Shown one piece after another: positions 50,133-61,600 of a DNA stretch of 64,000 bases. The translations under genes and the position numbers were made by a program. A model generated the notes under the pieces. The model searched no databases. It saw only the letters and a program-made list of their open reading frames with translations, and was not told the origin of the DNA. Where the stretch lies: positions 7,395,888 through 7,459,887 of the forward strand of contig CP034979.1 in assembly GCA_004026145.2 (NCBI GenBank), read 5' to 3'. Position 1 is the stretch's first letter. Every line of letters starts with the position of its first letter. Origin of the DNA: Takifugu bimaculatus (taxonomy: Eukaryota > Chordata > Actinopteri > Tetraodontiformes > Tetraodontidae).

Positions 50133-53100
50133 CAGTGTTGTTGGACTTCATTGTTCATTGTTCTTTTGGTGGCTGTTTCAGGGTCAAGCTGTGGGCAACA
50201 CTTGTGAAGACAGCTGCAAAGCATGAAGTTTGGGATGTGTGCAGAGCTGCTTGTCGTTTCTGTTTGCTGTACGACGATGGGAGATGGACGCCGGTTACAA
50301 AGACTGACAGTAAGTCCATAAACAGATGAGCGATCAGAAATAAATAAAGGTTGGAACAAACTGATATGTTGGTGGGATGAAATCATTGGATTGCTTAGCT
50401 GAATATAAATGTGGCCTTAAAAGAGACCCAAGAAAATATAAATATGCTATAACTGTGATTAGGTTGGGGGAAATGAAAAAGTATTAATGGACAAATGTGC
50501 AACTAACATTTAAGAGACGTTCTATTAAATCACAGCACTGTTGTCATTGTGAAATGATTTTTCTGCTCATGTATAAATTAAAATATGGACTAACAGCTCT
50601 GGCGTACAGGACGTCTAAATATTATATTTGGTTGCAAGTGCAGCTATCAACCACATGACTGTTTGACTCCAAGTCATAGTTTTGTTTTGTGTTTTCACAT
50701 CCAGATTATGCAACATCAGCAAATGCGACGCCCCGCAGTGGCAGCAGCAGCAGTCAAATATATCAGAACGATGTTCCGCGACTTTTAGCTGAAGTCCACT
50801 TCATCAATGCTGAGGTGTGTAAACGCGTGCGTCCGAGTACACATACACACGTTTTTAGTTGTTTTACAATTTCTAAACTTAAGGGAGCTTTTAGCCTTTC
50901 ATAAAGACTTTGAAGAGGGAAACTTATTTTGGAAATAATGCCTGTCTGCTCCTGACTGCAGCTTCAGCAGAGAACTGAGCATGAAATACTTAATATGATT
51001 AATGTTCATACAGCTGATGAGCAATTTCAGATGATTTCAGTTTAAGCTACTTATGCTTTCCAGTGGTTGTTGGTGTTGGAGGAGGCACTCAGTGTCACCT
51101 TCTCTGAAAAAACCCAGGTTTGACACCTTCCATGGAATCACACAGCATGTTTACAGATTTAATCAACACAATGGGGCTCCGTGGTGGCTTCCACGTGCCC
51201 GTATGCGCTCATTTAGCACCTCCATTCTCCTGATGAGATGACGAAAGGGTCCCTAATCCAGTAATGCTGGATAATGCTGGAGGCAGCAGAGCATTCCCCG
51301 CAGCATCTTCAGACTCTGTCACATCTGTCACATGTGCTCAGTGGGAACCTGCTCCCGTCTGCGAGGAGAACACGGCGCCACAAGCAAATCTGGCGTTCTC
51401 TGGCAAATGCCAGTCAGGCTGCGTAGTACAGGGCATGAAGCATGTACATGAGTGCCCTGCTGGGGGTCCCTTTGAAGGGCTTAAGCGCTCCTCCTCCTGC
51501 TCCTCCTCCTGTTCCTCCTGCACAGTGGATCAGAGAGCAGTGCTTCAGGCCTCTTTGCTTCTCCTGGCATACTGGCCTGTCTTCTGGTGTCTTTTCCCAA
51601 CAACAAACCCTCTGGCCACTGCAAATATAGAAGCGTTATGATGGAGGTGTTGCGCTACCTGTGCAGCCTCTGTGGGCTGCAGATGCTGCCTCTTGCTACC
51701 TAGCAGTGAGCGCTCTGTTAAAGAGGGAAATGGTCTGTTTTCACCACCTGCAAAACCCTTTTTCACTGGGGTAAAATGGAAGTGTGATTTCCAAGGTGCC
51801 TTCACTGTAATGATTGTGATTTCCATTTCATTTAGTTTAATAAATGGTCTGATTATGGGCTAGCTTGCTGGCAGGGCTCATGATCAGTGTTAAATTAACC
51901 AGTAGCACAATTCTGCAACACACTGTGGGCCAACATGACACGAGAGGTGTGACAAGAACAACCGGGTTAGGTAAAATCAAAAGAAACAATAATGTAACTC
52001 CGTGGAACAAAATTAGTCTTTTTTTTATAAATACAAAGAAAGATGAAACTGTTGGGGTCCAGGGTTCCGGGTTGTGTGTCTGGTTTTTCCTGCAGGGGGC
52101 GTAGAGGAGCTGATTTGCTGCTGCAGGCGGGCGCGCCTGTTGGCAATCTACATCAGGCCACCTATTTAGGGACGGAGCGCCTGCCTGCCAGCGTCGGAGA
52201 GTTTTGGTGTTTTCGTTTGAGGTCTCCACGCCGCCCTCCTGGACGAGAGATCGCGCAGGACTGGACCCCTGTGTTGGAGCTCGCTGTGCGCCCCAGAAGA
52301 CTGGACGAGAGCTTCCCTGCGGTCCAGAAGGAGTGCCAGTTGAATTTGCTAAATAAAGACTAGTTGTTGGACTTTTTATCACTGCGTTTTTACCTGCTTT
52401 CGGCTCCTGTAAAAACCCAACCTTAACAGAAGCCTTGATATTACTTCATATATTTTCCTTTTCTTAATTTAGGCCACCGTCAAAAAACTGCTTTCAGAAG
52501 GGGTCCACCTTAATGCTGTCGCCGTCCCCCCTGTGGTAGAAAATGAGCTCGTGTCTATTGAAGATCCACTGTGGGTTGCTTACAGGTAAAAACTCAATAC
52601 AGATGAACCCCATATTTCCCTTTTTAGAAGCATCAATTTCCTCATATCCTTTCAGATTTTTTAACATCACAAAATGCTGTACTATTCCTCTTTTTCATGT
52701 CCTTTAGTCCTTTTCAATCCATGTGGATATTTAGATTACAAAGAGAATTTGAAGTAGAAGATGTATTTTAAGAGCGTCTGAAATTGTTTTTGGCCTTTTT
52801 TGTTTCCACCTTAGCTCTTTTGAAAGGTTGACAAGACATTTGCCATCGGGCGCTGATGTCATCTTATTTTTTGTGTTGACAACAAGGCAAAAGGATAAAA
52901 TGATGTGCCTTTGGAATCAAAAGGCTTTGAGATTGGTGTCACATTTAGCTGGAAAACCAGACAGCCATTATCTTAAACCAGCTCATCTCACTGGCTCTCT
53001 CTCTGTCCCGCTCTCACCCAGCGACTGGATTCAGGAGTTGTCCGCTTACGCCACCTCCAGCCTACTGCGGGCAGCAAGAATCGGAACAGAAATCGAGGAA

Positions 53101-56100
53101 TTGTGGGTGGTGGAAAATGCAGCCGTCTACCTTTGGAACTACAACAGCCCACTTTTGGCAGCTGGAGAGTATCAAAGGCTGCTTCCTGTTTTCCAGACTG
53201 TAGTAGAGCTCCTCCAAAAGACCGATAATAATGGGTAAAGAATGTGTGTTTAAGAGACACGTTATTGCAGGTTATTGCAGGTTTGGCTGCTATTGCTCTT
53301 GATATGATGCTCAGTTTGCTCAGTAAAAAGCATCCACGGGTGGACGTATCCACTCAAGTGAATAACTGCACTTGAACGATTGTCCTCGGAAACTCATTTC
53401 ACTCAGCGTTGGCTTTTGAGCGGCAGCCAATATAGTTTACTCTAAAAGAAAAAGTACTCTGAGCTGCTTCTGCTTCTATTTCTGACCCTGGAAAAACCGT
53501 AACTCTAAACGGGCCAAACTGCCCTTGAGCACAGCTATAATTATGTGAATTTTCAGATTTGGTGTCATTAAATTCTACCGTGGAAGAACAAACATTTACT
53601 CAAAAAACTGGGGTCCTTCCAGCCCAAATGTGTCTTTGTTTTCATTTTGCAGCTGATGACTGTGAAGAAAATGCTAACGTCTTGGTTCATCTCCCACTCA
53701 GACATCATGTTCTGTTTGTGCTGCTGTGTGATGCTGTGGCCCGAGGGATAATTCAGAGTCTGACTGGACCGGATCAGTCTGAGCCGGCCCTGCCAGCAGA
53801 CGAGGGCAAAAAACGAGCCAGAAAGGAGCCAAAGATGAGCAAAAGTCCCCGAGAGTCTTTGGACGCTGCTGCAGGGCGAGATGTCCTCAAGGCACTACAG
53901 GTAGGCCAGGCACAACGCATTTCTGTAAATATCTCCATATATTAATTTTACTGCTATGAGCATACATTTTTACTGTTTGTGGAGAGCCGGTTGTGTGAGT
54001 CCAGTGATTAACTGGCAAAGACTGTTGTCCCTTGTGTAGTGGCTGCTGGATGGTGGTGAGCACCACTGCAACCCTAATGGTTGGACTTATACAAGAGGTT
54101 TGATAAAACAGATTCACACAGATTCTTGAGATTTAGGAGAATTAATTGCAAATTCTGGGATTATTTTAATGAACAGGGATCCACTCATCTGTACTCTAAA
54201 GTGTACTAAAAACCTTATGCTATAAAATATTTCAGAATTATATCACCAAAACATTTACAGTAATGGAACCACTTATGTTATTTGAGCCAAATTGCATTCA
54301 GGAAAATTCAACATTAATGTATTTGTCTGCAGATATTTCTTGGATGGTGGGTGGTTTTGGTTGCTGGGCAAAAGGTGGTAGTTTATTTAGTTTATTTAGC
54401 CAGGAAAAGTCCCAATGAGATTATAAATCTCGTTTCCTGGCCAGGAAACAACAGGACACATAAAACCTCTATGCAATAAATACAATTTACACACAAGTCA
54501 GTTAATAATTATGTTAAATGGAAGTACACTAGACTGCACACACTGTTAAATCAACCTCTGAGATGGTCAACTTGGATTTAAAAACATCAGCTGAGACCCG
54601 CTGCTCAAGTTTTAAATGATTTTACAACACATTCCAGGTTCCATGAAGACGGAACAGCCATGCGTATTCTGTGCACGCATGCACTTCCTCGTGTCACATT
54701 AAAAACATCCACTTACGTCTTCTTCCCATGTTCCACTTCTGAGTACCAATTAACCATATTTCCTGATAACATCACTTTGTCACAATGTTCTTCACCATTT
54801 TTCTCAGCACGGGAGCCAGAACAAAGGCACTTTATCAGTGAATTATTCAGTTTCATGATTGAGGCAACTATTAGGATGTCACATCGTTTCTTTGCAATTG
54901 TATAAATAGACTGTAGTATAGCAGGGTTAATACTGTGTGTGACATGAACCATACTTTTTTTAATGTTGTAATTATGTGAACTCGCCAAACTGATGGCTGA
55001 CAGAAGGCCTGCAGCTACAGAAAGTCTTTGGTGTGCCAGTGTTATAAAGCACGAGGTGTTGCCTTGATCCACCATAGCATTTTTAATGTAACTCCAGATT
55101 TTACTCCATCCTGACTGTTGATGTCATGATCCGCTTACTGTTGTAAGTCCGTGTTCTCTTTTGTCCTTCTTACCAGCTGTGTGAAGAGGCTCTGCGTGTG
55201 TCCAGCACAGCAGGGAACACCGTCCCCATGGCGGTCCAGAAACAGTTAGTGGCCACATGGGTGGAACTCAAGCAGCTCTTGCGTCAGCAGATTGGGTCAA
55301 CGATGGATGCGGTCCATAAGGTACCTTTCTTTTTAGGCTGCGGTGAGGTCTGGCCTTCCTGGGTACCAGCTCCATGTGGCTGGGCCCCAAACACAGATGA
55401 TGTCATGTGGCCTCATATCTGGCTGGACTCAGCATGCTTGGAACCCCCCCAACCTGCAGCTACTATACAGCAGCTCACGAGTACCCTCGTGGAAAAGCAC
55501 CATTAAACCAATGCAACACAATGAAAATGATGGCAGGAAAGTCCCAGGCAGAGGAATCAATTCCCCCTTTCTGGAGTTGGATGGGAGTGAGATGGTCCTT
55601 CTGTTAGGGATTAACCTTCATGGTTATGAAGTTTCTCAGTCGCCAGGGTCACAGAGAGCCCATGAATAGCATTACTAAGGCTCATTGGAGACACTAAAGC
55701 CTGCAGAAACCGCTGCAAAATGACCTCAAACAAAAGAAAAATGGGTTGTTCTAAAAGCAATCATACTCATATCACACAGAATTTTTCAATTCTTGAACGA
55801 GCACAGTGACATTCTCGGGGTTAGAAAGCATCACTAAATCCCAGTAGTCTCCAGCGGGTGTATTAAAGGTAGACACCCAATTAGAATCAGAATTAGTTAA
55901 GGTTTGCTCACACACCAGTCAGTCCTTTACACACCAGTAGTGAACACAAGATGGGCGCTGGACCACTGCTTCATCCATGGGCTGATTCATGTCAGGTCCC
56001 CAAATGACATCTTCTAAATCCAAGCTGAGGTGCTAATCCAGAACCATTTGTTTGCTTTCTATTTTCTGACGTACATTCCCTTTCCCCCGTGGCTAGGTGA

Positions 56101-58578
56101 TGTTCATGCCACGTAACTTTAAGCATGTAGCGCTAGCATATGTGTGGTTTAAGGTTAAGTCTATTATATGAATTATTCCTTTTCCTGAGGACGCTTTAAC
56201 TTCATCAGCAAGATCATCGGTGCTGTATTTTGAGCAGCCACCCTGCAGGCATATGTATAATGTATACTGAATCACCATACAGCAGTAAATGTACATTACA
56301 TGATTTCTATAATTAAACTTAGAGGACTTGCAGATCGGGAGCTGAGCATTGGGCTTAAAAGCTCTTGTTGTCTTGACACAGTGTGAAAATGAAGACGTGT
56401 CGGCGATGACGCGCGTGCTGGTCGGCGTGGAGATGCTCCGCTGCAACAGGACCCCAAGACAGATGGAGTTTAAGGTCCCCAGCCTCTCCAGTGTATGTAT
56501 TCCTTTCTGATTACTCCTACCTGTCACCGAGGGGAAGAAACAGACATCCCATCAGGGTTGAGGAGCCATTTTTCCATTTGCATGTGACATCAACACTATC
56601 AAAGACACATCTAATCTCAATAAACTTGCTCCACTGTTTAGGATGCCGTCGGTCACTGAAAGAATATTGATAAGCAGTGAACAGAGTGGACATAATGTAG
56701 CTAAAATTGAAATCAAATGCAAAATTTATGGAACTAATGTCCACATTTTGACCACTTTTCTATTATGAGTATTTAAATAATTTAGGCTTTCAAATCCAAG
56801 TAATTTGTTTGGGTTTATCCACTATAATACTGATATTAAGAGCTCTTTTTTCCATGTATCTAATTCCCATCATCCTTCCATTATTCTTTAATCCTGACAG
56901 TCTTAGTATCGACTCATTTACTCAGTCGTAATGACATAAATATTTCTTGGAGACGCCTACGTCCATTTTTCTATTTATCATTCATCTGGAGGCTTTTCCA
57001 CCATTTTTACAGAATTGGTATCTGTATAAACCGTCTCGCCAGAGTTTGTCTTTGGTAATGTTTAAAACTTCTTCTTCTCTTCTCCTCATCACCCCTCCCT
57101 CCTCATCTGCCCACTTCTGCTAACCTTGGAGTTCCTGCATACCTCTCCTGTCTTTCCCGTCTCCAACTCGCGTCTTAATTGTGCGTTTCTGCTCCGTGTC
57201 CTTCCTCATCCTCGTGCCTGTCTCTACCTGAAGCTGGTGAACATGACGTCTGAGTGCAGCTGGTCCGATGCCCTGGTAGAGCTGCAGGTGTGGTGCCAGC
57301 TGGCTGCCTTCTGCTATGAAGCTGAGGAGCACAGCCTGCTGCTGCGGAGCATCGAGAACGCTCTGATGCTGCAAGAAGCAGCAGCAAAGAGCCTCATCAG
57401 AGCACCCTTTGTTTTGTAAGTTGAGCTCAACATTGTTGTTGCGTTTATTTACTGTCGGGCACGACTGACCTGTGCTCCCACTGCAGGTTTGGCCTGACCG
57501 CTGTGAGCGAGCTGCTGAGCATTGTGGTGTCCTTAAAGGGTTTGTTGTCCATCCACACGCCCTGTGGAGATGTACAAGCTTATAAAGAGGCCATGAAGGA
57601 GTTCCTGTCCAGTGTCAGGTGATGAGTGTAGCCCACAATGTAGTTTCTTTAATGACTTTTGGATACTATTGATGGCTTAATTTGGCATGATCTCATCATA
57701 AACCTCTTCTATTGGTGTCATATGTTGTTACATATTCCCCATATTTGTCCCTTCGCTCCTTAGTGTTGGGAGTGGCAGACACACGCAGGACCGAGTAGAT
57801 TTGACCAGACTTTACTGAAAATGTGGCAGTAGAATCCCACAAAGTTAGAAAACTCTTTGTTGGAGCAGGCTGGGCGGCACGAACAGACATGTGAATGGGC
57901 GATCACGGAGGGTTGATCACACACCCTCCTGTTTTAGGAGTGGAGGCAGGTGTAGATGATTATGATGATGAGTTGGAGGTGTGTCGATGTCACGATGGGA
58001 GTGAACCTGTTCACTACTCACTACATGGGGGACAGGGATTGAGTCAACTACGTAGCTCACTCAATTTAAAGTTAGTAGTCGGACACGTAAAGTAACGTCA
58101 TGGTGTCGCATAATAATTACGAACCGGTCGCCGGGAAAAGTGGCCAGGTCCATTTAATTATTTTAACCCATCAGAAATACATTCAGCGGCCATTTTATGA
58201 AAATGCAATATTTTACCCTATAATTAACTTTATATAAACAAATGAAATATTAATGTCAATAATAATGCTGCTAATTTCCCTAATGGACACCCCCTAAAGG
58301 GATCAATAAAGTACCCTGATTCTGATTCTGAATACAACAATAATTACTTATTACCTAAAATAACTCGTGTCCTTTGATATTTTCAGGCCAAGATGTGATG
58401 GTACATTCTCAAGTCATATTCTGCCATAGTGAAAACATTTAATAAAGCAATTTTTCATCAAAAAATGGATCCAGAGCTACTTTTCATCTTTGTAAATATT
58501 CTTTTACTGAGATTCTGTCGCCTGGTGAGGAACAGAAGAACGATTTTAAGTGAGGGAGGGGGGTCAGTGATTGATTGA

Positions 58579-58610
<32 letters not shown>

Positions 58611-61600
58611 TATATTGTAATATTTTAAAATGATCATATTGGACCCCTACTGAAAAAAAAATCTTATTTCCAAAAATTTCATATCAAACCGCACAGTAGA
58701 TATTATGTTAAAAAATGTATCATCAGCCTTTACGATAATGCTGACGCTGATGAGATACATTTTCCGAGTTCGGGTGCATCGCTTGTACACTATTTTTCGC
58801 AGTGCATTGTGGGATACATTGAGTGCACTACATAGGGTACAGCGATGCTCACTAACAATTCGGACACTATTTCAAAATGGCGTCCTCACTATTGAGGGCA
58901 CTATGTAGGGTATAGGGGGTGGTTTCGGACACAGCCTTTGTTGTCTTACACGCTTTGCTTTGGGTTTTTAAAAAAGAGATAATTAAGGCGTCAGACTCAC
59001 TGGCACCACCTAAAGGCCCTGAGCCCCAACAGAAGGTACCTGGAAGAAACAGGTGCAGACTACTGAAACCTTTCCTCAAGTATCCAAAAGTCATTAAAGC
59101 TGACACTCTTCCGACATTTTTCTATGCACGACTATTAGACAGATAATTCAATCAGTTACTTTAAGCTGAGGAAAAAATTTACACTGTAGCAGCATTTACA
59201 ACATTATAAATGAATGAACGTACAGTAGTTGTTGATTGTGAAAACTTCTCTTTCACAGTTATGCAGAACAAGCTGAGAACCCACACCTGTGTGTCACTGC
59301 TGCCACACACTTCTGGAACTCGTGTCTACCTTTCATACACATCCCAGATGAGCGGTGTCAGCTCCTGGAGCCCCTGGAGAAGATCCTGCTCGCTCTCATT
59401 CAAACCAGGACCAAACAGCTGAATGTATAATTACCTCCACGGCCTGACTTAAACATCCAGTTCAGTCAGAAAAATGTGGCCTTCTTAAAAAGATGAGCCA
59501 GGCAGTTAGATAAAAGAATGCAGGTGCTCCACAAAGAGCTCAGAATCCACAAAACATCAACATTTTTAACATGTAAAAGTGAACAAACCCACGGCCCTAA
59601 GTGGCCGAAATACTGTTCTAATCAAATGCAGAGTTGAATATACGATTAGGGCTGTTCCACTTAGCTGCATACATACACACACTTACATAAACACATTTTT
59701 CTCTATTCCAAATGGAATTTGGAAAATATACTGTGCTAATAACTGAACTCGAAAAGGTCTTGAGGTCAGATACAGGGTGAAGTCAGGAGCACTTAGTCTC
59801 CCACTGTACATCGTGAGCTGCTCTGTGAGCCACATGCAGCATCAGTGACACGATCAGAAACATGCTAGCTTGATATAAGAATGGAGCGTTCATTCTCATA
59901 CTCTCTCTACCAGAAGCAGAGCACACGGGAAGCCTCATTGTCCTTAAAAGCAGTGGCACATGGGGCTTCTTTGGATGATGCAATGGGTGAGTGCTTCATG
60001 GAAATCAGTCATGTGTACAGTTTTTCTCTCTTGTGGCGACGGAAGCAGCCTCCTCTTGGATTTCACTTCTTATTGGGAGAGCATTTGCATTTCAAAGTCA
60101 GTTATATATACATATAAATGGCCCGTTAAGACCAAATATGCTTCATTTTACAATGCGATCCTATATATTATTGTAATTTGCAAAACAGATAAAAGCAAGA
60201 ACTGTTTTGCTACTAGCAACATTTGTGAATACAAAGCACAATCTCACACAATTAAAATAACAGTTGAAAGATGCTAAAAGAAAAACTGGCTAATGAAAAA
60301 CCGTGAAGATTTTCTGATGTTTTCAGTTGAATACTGTCGCGTTGCTAACACTATTCTTTCATCTTTATTTGCCGAAACATCTTTGACATTATTTTGTGAC
60401 TACTATGCATAAATTATGTTAGATAACATTACAGTTCAGACAGAAAACTAAAGATTTATGAGTGTACATCTCTGTCATTAGACCAACAGAACCTAAATCT
60501 CAGAGCAGCCATCTACCACGTGCTTCTCCATCACCAAATGGATAAAGCAGACTGGAAAGGTGCTCTTGAGCTGCTGGACACGGCTGTTAGAGACACACCC
60601 TGCAGCAGGCAACAGCTGTGAGCACGTTTAGCACTCAGCAAATCTTTAGTGATAAACAGAGATTTACAAAATATATTATCTGTGTATTTTCTTTTTTTTT
60701 TTCTAGACTACTGCAAAGACACCGAGTCTTGGTGAAAGCACGACTGGGGGAAAGCATAATAACCGACGTGCGAAAGTTGCAGAAAGGAGGAGAAACTAAC
60801 TGTACATCATTATGGCATCAGGCAGCACTTAGCGCTGTGAACGTAACCCAGCAACTCGCCTACTACAAACACTCCATCACCTCTCCCATGGTATTGTCTC
60901 TATTTTCACATTCAACCCAAAAATGATCTGCTCCATGTCAAGTCACCGTATCAGGAAAATCTCTCTTTTCCTGAGGCATCTTTTTATGGCCTCGCGCACA
61001 GAAATCTTTTTCAGACACTCTACCTCCACCATGTGGACGTCGGCTGTCATTACAACATAATTTCTTACAAACGCTCTCTGACCGTGTTTACAGCCACTTA
61101 ACATATAACCTTTAAATAAGCCTCCTGAACTATTACTCTTGTATGTCTGTATTTGTAATCAGAGCGCAGAGACCCGATGGCAGAAAGTCATTATTCTGTT
61201 AGAATTTGGAGAGTGGTTGTACCGGCAGAGTTTTCCTGAAGATGATGGTCAGCTGCAGGTTCACAAGGCCATAGACATCCTACTACAAAAGGAAAGTGAC
61301 CAGACTGCTGAAGCAGGTATCACTTGCTTATTCAGATGATGCTTATGATTAATTATTCCTTATAATTACGTCATATGATATATTGAGGAGATGCAAACAG
61401 GGTCGATGTCACCCTTTAAGTGAACATTTGGCATAAAATCCAGATATCTTTGGCAACGATGCAACGTGGTTTCACTTATTCCACCGTATGGTACCCATAT
61501 TTACACAAACAAAACTGTCCATCGCTGCAATCAAACGGTCTTTGCTTTCTACTCTAGATGACAAGTCCACACCAAAGGATTTGGTCTCATTGACATGTGA

